The translations under genes were made by a program, and so were the position numbers. Under the pieces are notes generated by a model. It did no database searches, had not been told where the DNA came from, and worked only from the letters and a program-made list of their open reading frames with translations. From CAWUIO01 sp963922455 (lineage in GTDB: Bacteria > Bacteroidota > Bacteroidia > Cytophagales > Microscillaceae), in assembly GCA_963922455.1 (NCBI GenBank), contig CAWUIO010000037.1, forward strand, positions 1 through 54,248: a stretch of 54,248 nucleotides of DNA, given 5' to 3'. Below, piece after piece: positions 1 through 8,090 of the stretch (within the stretch, counting starts at the first letter, position 1; each line of letters starts with the position of its first letter).

Positions 1-1550
1 AAGATCCCCCCTTGATTCATCCAAAAAATATTGGTGAAGTCAAAAAAAGGATTCATTGAGTGCCCCCATCCTCCGTAAGCATACAAAAGCAAGGGATTAT
101 TTCCGTTTCTTTCCATCCCCTTTTTGTAAGTAATGTACATAGGAACCTTCGTACTATCTTTTGAGGCGTAATACACCAAATCGGTTTGGTAAGCCTCTAC
201 ATCAAATTTAACCCTTGAGAATTCTACCCGCCGGATCCGTTTCAACTTTAAATCAAGCACAAAAGTGGTTTGAGGATAATAGAAAGAGTTAAGTTCAAAA
301 TAAATTAAGTGTGACTTAGGATCTCTTACCCGAAAAAAGCTCGCATTTTGCCCAATTTCAAGATCAAAGCGATGGAGTAAGTTTCCCTCTTTGTCAAAAG
401 CAACACATATTTGCCGAGCATTTTTTAGGTAAACACCAATATAATATTGATCAAGGGAGTAAAATTTAAGTAAAGGGGCATCCAGTTCGGGGATGAAGAC
501 TCGTAACTTGTTGGTAGTGTGAAGGCTATGTTTGGTAACTTGAAACCGTGGGGCCTTAAAATTACTCTTAATCAACAAGCTATCTCCCTCGGCAGCCATT
601 ACATCGAGAGATAGGAGATCGCTATATGGTACCATTAAAACCGGCTTGGGTGGGTAGAGTTCTGACGGATCCATGGGAATTTGGGCAACATATTTATATC
701 GTTTACCCCTTACCCGAGTTACATCTTCTATGATTAAGTGTTTTCCTACTTGATCAAATACTAGTAAATCTTGGCTTTCTAGATCGGTTGTCTTATGTAC
801 TTGAATATCGTTTTTAACCGGAGTGCCTAACGTATGATACCGGATACTAGAAAGACCTAGAGTATCTGTTTGAGTATTTTCTATGGGAGGGTAAGCTTTA
901 TAATAAAAGCCATCATCCCCATACCATATAATAAAATTACCCCGGACATACTTGATAACCTCCGTTAGCTGGATACGATTTACCAAATCAAATACATATA
1001 ACTCATTCCAATCCGAACCCGATCTATTGAGAGATACCAAAAGATATTTTTCATTTTTAGACTTTTCAAAATAATTAACACAACAAACCTCCTTTTTATT
1101 CTGCCTGTAAGAACGTGGATCCATGATTAACCAGGGCTCGGCATCGGGATCTCCCCCTCTTTCTCTCATGTACAGCTTAGGTGTCCGGTAAATACTTTGG
1201 TCTTCATAAAATACTTTATATTGATAGGCAGGTTTTTTACTTTTCCCTAAACCAATAAAGTTTGGATCAATAATATTTTTTTCCCTTATCTCCTTATAGT
1301 ATCGGTTATCACTTTTAAGTTTTCGTCCATATTCTTTGGCAAGTTTCATTTGACCTTCAAGCCATTGAAGCGTTGTTTCTCCCTCCAAATCCTCCAACCA
1401 CCGATAAGGATCTTGCACCTTTTTACCAAAAAAGTTATCCACAATAGCTTGTTTTTGTGCATATGGATACTCTAATTCCTGGGCTTGGATAATTGATGCA
1501 AATCTACCAGCCAAACTCAAAATGATAAAAGCAAAAATTTGGGCTTTCAT
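1..1550 (-). CDS. Prolyl-oligopeptidase-like secreted protein, C-terminus cut by window edge
   Basis: The frame is open from an ATG at 1550 to the window edge, giving about 516 residues without a stop. It starts with a Sec-type signal peptide (MKAQIFAFIILSLAG..., likely cleavage after QAQ). The DNFFGKKVQDPYRWLED segment is typical of the prolyl oligopeptidase (S9A) N-terminus. The visible part covers the beta-propeller domain and only the first strands of the alpha/beta-hydrolase domain (LLLYAYGGW). The catalytic Ser, Asp and His would lie beyond the edge, so activity cannot be judged. The start lies 8 bases after the stop of the paralogue at 1559-3712, so the two are a tandem duplicate in one operon. 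The encoded protein is clearly similar to that neighbour throughout. Confidence 0.85.
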   Translation of the reverse strand, partial: MKAQIFAFIILSLAGRFASIIQAQELEYPYAQKQAIVDNFFGKKVQDPYRWLEDLEGETTLQWLEGQMKLAKEYGRKLKSDNRYYKEIREKNIIDPNFIGLGKSKKPAYQYKVFYEDQSIYRTPKLYMRERGGDPDAEPWLIMDPRSYRQNKKEVCCVNYFEKSKNEKYLLVSLNRSGSDWNELYVFDLVNRIQLTEVIKYVRGNFIIWYGDDGFYYKAYPPIENTQTDTLGLSSIRYHTLGTPVKNDIQVHKTTDLESQDLLVFDQVGKHLIIEDVTRVRGKRYKYVAQIPMDPSELYPPKPVLMVPYSDLLSLDVMAAEGDSLLIKSNFKAPRFQVTKHSLHTTNKLRVFIPELDAPLLKFYSLDQYYIGVYLKNARQICVAFDKEGNLLHRFDLEIGQNASFFRVRDPKSHLIYFELNSFYYPQTTFVLDLKLKRIRRVEFSRVKFDVEAYQTDLVYYASKDSTKVPMYITYKKGMERNGNNPLLLYAYGGWGHSMNPFFDFTNIFWMNQGGI

Positions 1551-1558
1551 TTTCTTGT

Positions 1559-3712
1559 TTAGTCTTTTCTCAAATTCTTCTTAATAAACTGATAAATAAA
1601 TGCTTCTTTCTCGTAGTCATCATTTAATATCGGTGAGTCTTCATTACCTACTTTTTCCTTGCAATACAAAATGTAGGGATTTTTACTCTTTTGGCTTTTC
1701 TGTAGAGCAGCTAACATCTTATACGAATGGCCTGGCGAAACAAAATCATCATTTTTACCCATTACGATTAAGGTAGACGGGTATTCCACACGATCTTTTA
1801 CATTGTGGTAAGGCGAGTACGTTAAGAGGTTTAAGGCTTGCTCTTTAATTTTTACAGAACCGTACTCCTTTTCCCAAGCAAACCCTAAATTATGTTCTTG
1901 ATAGCGCATCATATCATAAACCCCACCTTCTGCCACCACTACTTCAAATAAGTCAGGTTCTTGCACCATAGTGGCCGTGACCAGCATAGCTCCATTAAAT
2001 TCGCCTTGGGCCACAATTTTATCCGGGTTAGTATACTTTTCTTGGATTAAGTATTTGGCAGCATAAATGTAATCATCAATTGCTTTTTGCTTATTTAGCA
2101 ACTTACCTTGATCGTACCAATCTGTACCTTTTTCTCCTCCCCCTCTTAAACCAGGTACCGCCAAGATGCCCCCTTCTTTCATAAAATACATATAACTGGG
2201 GTCAAAGAAAGGGCTTTGGGTTACATTAAAGCCACCGTAAGCGTGTAGGATTACCGGTTTCTTCCCATTCTTTTTGAGATTTTTTTTATGGGTAATATAC
2301 ATGGGTATTTGGGTTCCATCCTTCGAGGGGTAGTATACTAGCTCCGTTTGGTATTCACTTACATCATATTCAGAATATGATATTTGCCCTTGTTTGGTGC
2401 GGAGTGTGACCATATCCAAAACGCAAGTAACCGGGAGAAAATAAAACCCATTTAAGACATACCGTATTTCTGCTTTATCTTCAGAATATAGGTGAAACCA
2501 ACTAGCATTAAAACCCGGTGGAACCTTCACATTCACCTTAAACTTGCCTTCGTGATCATACACAACACATTGCTGTTGGCCATCCTTTAAGTAGATCCCT
2601 ATATTGTACTGGGTGAGGGGATATACTTTGATCAGGGGAACATCTAGCTCAGGAATAAATTCTTTTCCTTCATTGGTCGTCTTTACATCATGTTTTAATA
2701 CCCTGAAGTTGGGAGCCCCATAATTGGTCAATATATACACATGATTTCCCTTTTCTTCATGAGGAACTAGGTTTATGATTAGATTATCACTTTCTGGAAC
2801 CATCACAATTGGAATAGGAGAATAATTATCGTTTGGATCTAATGAAGTACGGGCAATAAACCGATAGGCTCGGCCTTTAATCTCCACTACATCTTGAACA
2901 AACAAATACTCCATATTTTTGAGAGAACTAAACTCAATTAAGGCTCTTGGGTCCGGATTACTGGTTTTATATATATCCTTATCTTCTTCGGGGCTTGTCC
3001 TGACTTTATGGTATTTTAAGCGGAGCTTGGTGGAAGATTCTTGTCCCTCAGCTCCTGGCATAGGATAGCTTTGATAATAGAAACCCTCATCTCCATACCA
3101 GGCTATTTCGGAGGATCTTACTTGGGGTATTATCTCCGGCAACATGACTCGAAACTCCATATCATAGACCATAAGTTCCTGCCATTGCGACCCTGAACGC
3201 TCGATGCTTATGGCCAGATATCGCTCATTTTTGGATCTTTTCCAACCCGATACCCGGACTACTTCTTCCTTATTTTTGCGAAGGGTATGGGGATCTAAAA
3301 TCAAACGGGGATACTTATTGTTCGTCTCGGCATAATACAATTTGGGAGGTTTAAAGTAAGACCAATAGGTTTGAAAGATTCGCTTTACATAATCGGTCTT
3401 TCTTCGTTTTACGTCGTCGTAGCGTTTATAATAATTGAAATCCAGGTTGAAAATAGCCCGCTCATAAAACTCGTCGTTTTTCATGCGTTTGCCATAATCG
3501 GCACTTAACTCGATTTGCTTCTCCAACCAGGTCTGGGTAGTAAACGAATGTACCTGCTCTAAACAACGGAATGGGTCAAGCACCTCTGTGCCAAAAAAAT
3601 TGTCCTTCGCTTGACAAGTTGGTATAGAAGGATACAGATATGGTACTTCTTGGCTACGGACATAAGGTAAGCTAACCAAGCAGCATAGAATTACTAGGCA
3701 AAATTTTTTCAT
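1559..3712 (-). CDS. Prolyl-oligopeptidase family protein with degenerate catalytic triad (likely pseudoenzyme)
   Basis: A 717-residue protein, the usual length for S9A prolyl oligopeptidase plus a signal peptide (MKKFCLVILCCLVSLPYVRS, then QEVPY). The N-terminal DNFFGTEVLDPFRCLEQ motif, the propeller region and the C-terminal alpha/beta-hydrolase domain (VILHAYGGFNV near residue 490) are all present. The nucleophile elbow, normally GGSNGG, reads GEFNGA, so the Ser position is Phe572. The His-loop, normally AGHG, reads VGNED, so the His position is Asn690. The acidic residue is kept (Asp655/656 in NDDFVSP). Peptidase activity is therefore unlikely, yet the frame is intact and the fold residues are kept, which suggests a retained binding or structural role. 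It is followed 8 bases later by a paralogue cut by the window edge. Confidence 0.9.
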   Translation of the reverse strand: MKKFCLVILCCLVSLPYVRSQEVPYLYPSIPTCQAKDNFFGTEVLDPFRCLEQVHSFTTQTWLEKQIELSADYGKRMKNDEFYERAIFNLDFNYYKRYDDVKRRKTDYVKRIFQTYWSYFKPPKLYYAETNNKYPRLILDPHTLRKNKEEVVRVSGWKRSKNERYLAISIERSGSQWQELMVYDMEFRVMLPEIIPQVRSSEIAWYGDEGFYYQSYPMPGAEGQESSTKLRLKYHKVRTSPEEDKDIYKTSNPDPRALIEFSSLKNMEYLFVQDVVEIKGRAYRFIARTSLDPNDNYSPIPIVMVPESDNLIINLVPHEEKGNHVYILTNYGAPNFRVLKHDVKTTNEGKEFIPELDVPLIKVYPLTQYNIGIYLKDGQQQCVVYDHEGKFKVNVKVPPGFNASWFHLYSEDKAEIRYVLNGFYFLPVTCVLDMVTLRTKQGQISYSEYDVSEYQTELVYYPSKDGTQIPMYITHKKNLKKNGKKPVILHAYGGFNVTQSPFFDPSYMYFMKEGGILAVPGLRGGGEKGTDWYDQGKLLNKQKAIDDYIYAAKYLIQEKYTNPDKIVAQGEFNGAMLVTATMVQEPDLFEVVVAEGGVYDMMRYQEHNLGFAWEKEYGSVKIKEQALNLLTYSPYHNVKDRVEYPSTLIVMGKNDDFVSPGHSYKMLAALQKSQKSKNPYILYCKEKVGNEDSPILNDDYEKEAFIYQFIKKNLRKD

Positions 3713-3751
3713 CTCAAGGTAGTAGCTTGTTTTTAAGAAAAAGTTGAATAA

Positions 3752-3775
3752 TTCTTACTATAAGGCTAGTAAGAA
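3752..3775 (-). terminator. AT-rich perfect hairpin, possible terminator of the hydrolase gene
   Basis: TTCTTACTA and TAGTAAGAA form a perfect 9-bp stem around a 6-base loop, in the 177-base gap between the alpha/beta hydrolase (ends 3890) and the S9 gene (starts 3712). On the minus strand it is followed by a T-rich stretch. It could equally be an operator for the S9 operon, since it lies only 40 bases ahead of that start codon. The rest of the gap shows nothing recognisable. Confidence 0.4.
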
Positions 3776-3889
3776 AATACAGCATGTAATGTGATCCACA
3801 AATTACATAATACTGCATTAAATATCAAAGCTATTATCAGATGAGTGTTCGAATTGCCCCAATTTTCCGCATATGGCAATCTAGCGGGT

Positions 3890-4783
3890 TTATTGGAGGT
3901 ACATTTCCAATTTAGCCAAAGCCTCAGGCCATAAAGAATTTCGCATGGATTTCTTAAAATACCCGAAGTGACCAATTTGGGATACTCCCTGCTCTTGGGC
4001 ATCAATTTTTTCTAAGGTAATTTCGCGACTACTTTGGACGTGGCTCCAAAAGTCAGGAACGGAATTCGCATTAGAAATTGGGTCATCACTGGCCCAAAAT
4101 ACGTGCACGGGGAACTTATAATTTTGAAAATTACCCAATGGCACCGTTTTACCATAGTATTTTTTATCAAATAGATAGTCTTTCTTTTCGCACCAGGCCC
4201 GCCATTCTTTCACTACCCCAGCGGGTAAGTTTTCCATCAATTTAAAGGGTTTGGCCTTTAAATAGCCGCTAAAGAGCAGACTTAAAGGAGTAAAGAAATA
4301 AAAGAAAAAATTACTTTGCGCCCGAAATGCCCAGGGCATATGTTTCATGTACCCGGTGGAGACGCCAAAGCCCAAAAACCCCCGGATACCCGACAAATCT
4401 TCCATAAAACCTACTAACTGCCCCCCTACACTATGACCAACTATCAGGAAGGGTAATTCAGGAAAGCTATCTTGGAGATATTTTTTTATGGCAGGCATAT
4501 CTAAGGTACCATATTCTTGAAAAGTATGCTTACAAGCCGCCATGTCTTGGGGAGCCGACTCCCCACTTCCCCGATAATCCCAGAGACAAGCTACAAACCC
4601 TTGTTGGGCTAGATATTCTAGAAAAGGAAGATAAAATTCTTTCTTGGCTGCCGTGCCGCCATTAAATTGAATGACTGCCCTTGGCTTTTCCGGGATGATC
4701 AAGCGCCCGCTCAGACGTAGTCTGTCGGCGGCGGTAGTGGAAAACTTTTGATGTTTTAGCGTAGAAGAGGAAGTACTTTGCAT
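3890..4783 (-). CDS. Alpha/beta hydrolase (COG4757-like)
   Basis: A 297-residue alpha/beta-hydrolase-fold protein without a signal peptide, so probably cytoplasmic. The nucleophile elbow GHSVGG places the catalytic Ser at residue 118. An acidic loop (FWASDDPIS) and a late His in QIGHFGYF complete a plausible triad. The ending with LWPEALAKL is typical of the predicted hydrolase group COG4757. The substrate is unknown; an esterase or lipase-like role on a small acyl compound is inference. It lies 37 bases downstream of the TetR gene on the same strand. Its ATG is preceded by one base and then the same palindrome found before tetR, so it is very probably controlled by that regulator. No Shine-Dalgarno sequence is visible. 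Confidence 0.85.
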   Translation of the reverse strand: MQSTSSSTLKHQKFSTTAADRLRLSGRLIIPEKPRAVIQFNGGTAAKKEFYLPFLEYLAQQGFVACLWDYRGSGESAPQDMAACKHTFQEYGTLDMPAIKKYLQDSFPELPFLIVGHSVGGQLVGFMEDLSGIRGFLGFGVSTGYMKHMPWAFRAQSNFFFYFFTPLSLLFSGYLKAKPFKLMENLPAGVVKEWRAWCEKKDYLFDKKYYGKTVPLGNFQNYKFPVHVFWASDDPISNANSVPDFWSHVQSSREITLEKIDAQEQGVSQIGHFGYFKKSMRNSLWPEALAKLEMYLQ

Positions 4784-4784
4784 T

Positions 4785-4802
4785 ATACTGAACGTTTGGT
4801 AT
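4785..4802 (-). promoter_or_regulatory. TetR-type operator before the hydrolase
   Basis: ATACTGAACGTTTGGTAT is an 18-base near-palindrome (ATAC-NN-AACGTT-NN-GTAT). It ends one base upstream of the hydrolase start codon. A 27-base block containing it (4780-4806) is repeated exactly before the TetR start at 5375-5401. AACGTT-centred palindromes are usual TetR-family operators. That this TetR binds here is inference from position and exact duplication. Confidence 0.75.
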
Positions 4803-4820
4803 GTAAATGGTTAAATTTTT

Positions 4821-5378
4821 TTACAGATAGCGACTTGCTTGTTCTAAAGCCTTTTGGAGGTAGCCCGTATCTTCGTACAACTGCATAAGCATTATAGCTC
4901 CTTCCACTTCGGTGATGATCCGGTTTACGATATCTTCTAACTCTTTTCCTTCATATGAATTGGCCAAAATATTCCTTAGGGTATCTTTCCAATCATCAAA
5001 AAAAGCCCTTATTTCAACTAAGAAAGTCTTTTCAATCAAGGCCGTTTCTAAAACGGTATTGGCAAACATACACCCTCCCGGCACTTCAGTAAAAGCCCTA
5101 AAAGTTGCCTTTCTGATCTCCTCTAATTTCTCCTTGGGGCTAAGCCCTTCCTGCTCCCCTAGGGCAAAGATATGTCGGCGAAACCACTGGCGCATGGCCC
5201 TTAAGGAGAGCAACATTACCTCCTTTTTGCCTTCTTTAAAATGATGGTAAAATACCCCTTTTGACATACCGGCAGCCTTGGCCAGATCGTCTAGACTGGT
5301 ACGATAATACCCTTTTTCCCGGAACACTTGGATGCTGTTCCGGATGATTTCTTCTGGCGTTGTTTTTTGAATGGGCAT
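4821..5378 (-). CDS. TetR/AcrR-family transcriptional regulator
   Basis: A 185-residue protein with an N-terminal TetR helix-turn-helix: TPEEIIRNSIQVFREKGY, then TSLDDLAKAAGMSKGVFYHH at about residues 25-45, the classic recognition helix region. The C-terminal ligand-binding domain has GGCMFANTVLETA. It is the first gene of a two-gene unit with the alpha/beta hydrolase. An operator-like palindrome lies one base ahead of its start codon and an identical one ahead of the hydrolase, pointing to autoregulation plus control of the hydrolase. The ligand is unknown, but may be the hydrolase substrate or a related xenobiotic or ester. Confidence 0.92.
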   Translation of the reverse strand: MPIQKTTPEEIIRNSIQVFREKGYYRTSLDDLAKAAGMSKGVFYHHFKEGKKEVMLLSLRAMRQWFRRHIFALGEQEGLSPKEKLEEIRKATFRAFTEVPGGCMFANTVLETALIEKTFLVEIRAFFDDWKDTLRNILANSYEGKELEDIVNRIITEVEGAIMLMQLYEDTGYLQKALEQASRYL

Positions 5379-5379
5379 T

Positions 5380-5397
5380 ATACTGAACGTTTGGTAT
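5380..5397 (-). promoter_or_regulatory. TetR-type operator before tetR
   Basis: A second exact copy of the 18-base palindrome ATACTGAACGTTTGGTAT, again one base ahead of an ATG (5378). The identical offset to both start codons suggests that it overlaps the transcription start or the 5' end of both mRNAs, so that binding would block initiation. Confidence 0.75.
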
Positions 5398-5480
5398 GTA
5401 AGATAGTACTATTTTCCGTCTTTTCCTAAGTTGGAAGTGCATTCTGGATAAAATTATATTTTAAACCTTTGATTTTTAAC

Positions 5481-5612
5481 GGCTTAGGGATGGAACGGCC
5501 TGTTTGAGCTCGTGAGGGCCTGGCGGGGAAAGGCAGCGAGTAGTGACAGCCCGACCCGCGCCGGCAGCCTTTTTTTCTATGGAAACACTAGGAAATAGCG
5601 CGGGGAAGCCCC
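5481..5612 (+). repeat. Dispersed structured element, copy 1
   Basis: Member of a nine-copy intergenic family. It opens with GGCTTAGGGAT, carries the core CGAGTAGTGACAGCCCG and ends with GGGGAAGCCCC. The outer stem is GGCTT/AAGCC. The inner stem is CCCGCGC (5555-5561) with GCGCGGG (5598-5604). It lies between the TetR start and the ADP-ribosylglycohydrolase stop, about 50 bases after that stop. Confidence 0.85.
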
Positions 5613-5665
5613 TAGACATCCATTCTTTGAAAAAAACTACATTCTAAGACAGAAACTACATGAAG

Positions 5666-6580
5666 TTAACTAGGTTTTTGGTCTTGAAACGTATTCACAA
5701 ACTCCTCCGAGATACTTCTGATCTCCGGATATTCGGGTAAATTTTTCAGTTTTTCCAATAAATGACTCGGAATAGCCTGGGGACCTAGAAGGGTTCCTCC
5801 CAACTGCCCAGCCATGGAGCAAATTGTATCTGTATCTCCCCCCAATTTAATAAGCTCTGTCCAGACGGCTTCCATCCCGAGTTGCGGCATTTTTTCGGCA
5901 GCTGCAATGGCCAATGGTACAGAATTGACTACATATCCATCACTTCCAAAAGATGCAATCGCAGCCAATTCATCCATCTCACTTATGTGTATGAGCCGAT
6001 CTCTAAGACGCGTGTCTGGCAAATGAGGTACTAATAAAGCACATAGACTGCCTTCTCCTTTCCATTGCCCGTCTAAAACCATCCGAATGGCCAACACGAT
6101 TGCCCATGCTCCAACAAAAGCTTCATCATTTCTATGGGTGATTGAAGTTACTTCTCTTACCTTAGCCCGGTCAATCTTTCGTACAAAAGCCAAGGGAGCT
6201 ATGCGCATGGCGGCACCATTACCAGCAGCATATTCCCCAGACTTCCCTACCAGGCTCCAATGCCCACCAAAATCTAATTCTTGCAAAGCTTTTAATGTGC
6301 TAGCGCCCAAGCCTCTTAATTTTCTTTGTCGGTACAAGTTCAAAAATCGCTTCGCTAAATAGGTAGGTTCCATACTGGGGTTCTCGATCAAGGCCTCGGC
6401 AGTGGCTAAGGTAAGTTGGGTATCATCTGTAATTTGCCAGAATACCTTTGGAGGCCTAGGTTTGCCGAATAAATATATAACATCTTCTCGCTCCTTTGCT
6501 TGATTTTCATAAGCCGCTCCCCAGGCATCCCCTAGGGCACCAGCCAGTATACACCCGGTAAAACGTTCGGAAAACTCCAT
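5666..6580 (-). CDS. ADP-ribosylglycohydrolase (DraG-like) family protein
   Basis: A 304-residue protein of the ADP-ribosylglycohydrolase family, which removes ADP-ribose from proteins or nucleic acids or cleaves related nucleoside derivatives using paired Mg2+ ions. Metal-binding motifs are visible at both ends of the domain: TDDTQLTLATAEAL near residue 55 and GGDTDTICSMAGQLGG near residue 255. The frame continues nine codons upstream, but the ATG at 6580 is preferred. It overlaps the stop of the upstream oxidoreductase as TAATG and is preceded by GGGGAGGA, an unusually good ribosome-binding site for this window. This is a translationally coupled pair. No signal peptide is seen, so it is cytoplasmic. 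Confidence 0.9.
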   Translation of the reverse strand: MEFSERFTGCILAGALGDAWGAAYENQAKEREDVIYLFGKPRPPKVFWQITDDTQLTLATAEALIENPSMEPTYLAKRFLNLYRQRKLRGLGASTLKALQELDFGGHWSLVGKSGEYAAGNGAAMRIAPLAFVRKIDRAKVREVTSITHRNDEAFVGAWAIVLAIRMVLDGQWKGEGSLCALLVPHLPDTRLRDRLIHISEMDELAAIASFGSDGYVVNSVPLAIAAAEKMPQLGMEAVWTELIKLGGDTDTICSMAGQLGGTLLGPQAIPSHLLEKLKNLPEYPEIRSISEEFVNTFQDQKPS

Positions 6581-7776
6581 TATTCCTCCCCAAACAAATC
6601 TGTCCACTCTTGAGTCTCTCCGGTCTCAGCCGCTTTCTGGGCCGCGTGAAGAATCTGCATCACAATCTTATTATTTTCAAGGGAGGAAAGTCCGTATGTC
6701 TCTATTGGGTGCTGGTCTCGGATTATCTTGGTCAGGTAGGCGAAAGGATCGTGCAGGCCCGGTTCTAAACTTGGCGCCACCAAATGCTCCCTCCCCTTTT
6801 CTTCTTCTAGCTGTACTTCCATGTCCTGTCCGTTGCGACAGAATACAAAACCACTCGTCCCATAGATCTCGGTTTCCTTGCGATTATGAGACCAATTCCA
6901 AGAAGCTTGGATACTGACTTGAGCTTCGGGATATTGCAAGACGATAAGGGCCTCGTCTTCCACCTTGGGGTATTTATCCGGTTTTATTTGCTGGGTCACA
7001 CAAGTAACCCGTTCGGGGATTTGCCCTTGCAATAACCAGGTTGTCAAATTGGCTCCATAACAGCCAAAATCCGTCAGTGCGCCTCCCCCATTCCATTTTG
7101 GGTCGGTAAGCCACTCCAAAAATTCAGGGTTACAACCGATCTCAATTGGCCCGGGATGCCCCGTATAATAATTGATATGCCGAATGGGGCCAATCTCTTG
7201 GTTTTCCACTACCCGCTTATAGGCTTCATAATGACTGCCGTACCAACTTGTTTCATAATTTGTGAGTAGATGGATCTCGTGTTCTTCGGCCAAGGCAATC
7301 ATTTGTTGTGCGTGCTCCCATGAAACTGCCAAAGGTTTTTCTACCATTACGTGAATACCCCGGGGGGCACAATATGCCACCACTTCCAGATGATCATATA
7401 TTCGGTTAAAAGCCGTTACCGCCTCGGGTTGGGCTTTCTCAATCATCTCTTCCATGCTATCGTAGACCATATCCATAGAGTATCCATGTTGCTGAGCATA
7501 TTCCTCGGCCAATTGCCGGTTAGGCTCCACAATGCCCACAATTTCTATATCGCCCCACTTTTGCCGCCCCAAAATCCAGTGAACGTGGGTATGTACCAGA
7601 CCAATCACCCCAATTTTTAGGGGTTCACCGGCATATTGATAGTCAATTTCGGCCGTAATTTTTTGTAGTGTATCCGATACCCTGCTGCCACTTTGTGTAC
7701 TCGGAGATTCATTCATGGTACAAGCTTGGAGAAAAAAGTATCCCAAAAGGTAAAAGACTAATAAATTATATTTCAT
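6580..7776 (-). CDS. Gfo/Idh/MocA-family oxidoreductase, predicted lipoprotein
   Basis: A 398-residue protein. The N-terminal Rossmann fold reads KIGVIGLVHTHVHWILG. A VEKPLAVS motif near residue 145, with the conserved EKP Lys, marks the Gfo/Idh/MocA family of NAD(P)-dependent sugar and cyclitol oxidoreductases. The C-terminal domain has the WNGGGALTDFGCYG stretch. A hydrophobic N-terminus ending LQAC (Cys19) is a lipobox, so the enzyme is predicted to be membrane-anchored outside the cytoplasm. Some Bacteroidota members of this superfamily with signal peptides are glycosidases with tightly bound NAD, which is a possible alternative. Its stop overlaps the start of the ADP-ribosylglycohydrolase gene. 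Confidence 0.9.
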   Translation of the reverse strand: MKYNLLVFYLLGYFFLQACTMNESPSTQSGSRVSDTLQKITAEIDYQYAGEPLKIGVIGLVHTHVHWILGRQKWGDIEIVGIVEPNRQLAEEYAQQHGYSMDMVYDSMEEMIEKAQPEAVTAFNRIYDHLEVVAYCAPRGIHVMVEKPLAVSWEHAQQMIALAEEHEIHLLTNYETSWYGSHYEAYKRVVENQEIGPIRHINYYTGHPGPIEIGCNPEFLEWLTDPKWNGGGALTDFGCYGANLTTWLLQGQIPERVTCVTQQIKPDKYPKVEDEALIVLQYPEAQVSIQASWNWSHNRKETEIYGTSGFVFCRNGQDMEVQLEEEKGREHLVAPSLEPGLHDPFAYLTKIIRDQHPIETYGLSSLENNKIVMQILHAAQKAAETGETQEWTDLFGEE

Positions 7777-7837
7777 AAAAGTAAAATAAGCAAAGAATTA
7801 GTCAAATCATATACAACAGACTACTCAAGGGAGTTTT

Positions 7838-7969
7838 GGGGCTTGCCCGCGGGATTGGCGGAAAGGGGCCCGATGTAAATTAAGTGCCCCGCGGGCCGGG
7901 CTTTCGCTACTCGCTGCCTTTCCCCGCCGGGCCTGCACGAGCTCAAACAGGCCGCTCTATCCCTAAGCC
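7838..7969 (-). repeat. Dispersed structured element, copy 2
   Basis: Same family in minus orientation, in the 314-base gap between argS and the Gfo/Idh gene. The ends pair as GGCTT/AAGCC. The inner stem is GCCCGCGGG with CCCGCGGGC. A further hairpin GGCCTG/CAGGCC surrounds the conserved TTTGAGCTCG. The rest of the gap shows no gene. Confidence 0.85.
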
Positions 7970-8090
7970 TTCATACTATTTTAGGTGCCTATACTATTTC
8001 ATTGAATACTTGAATAAATTCATCCCCATTTCCTTTACCATAACTTTCAAGCACTCCGACTGAAATAACAAGCAGTGCGCGACAACCAAA

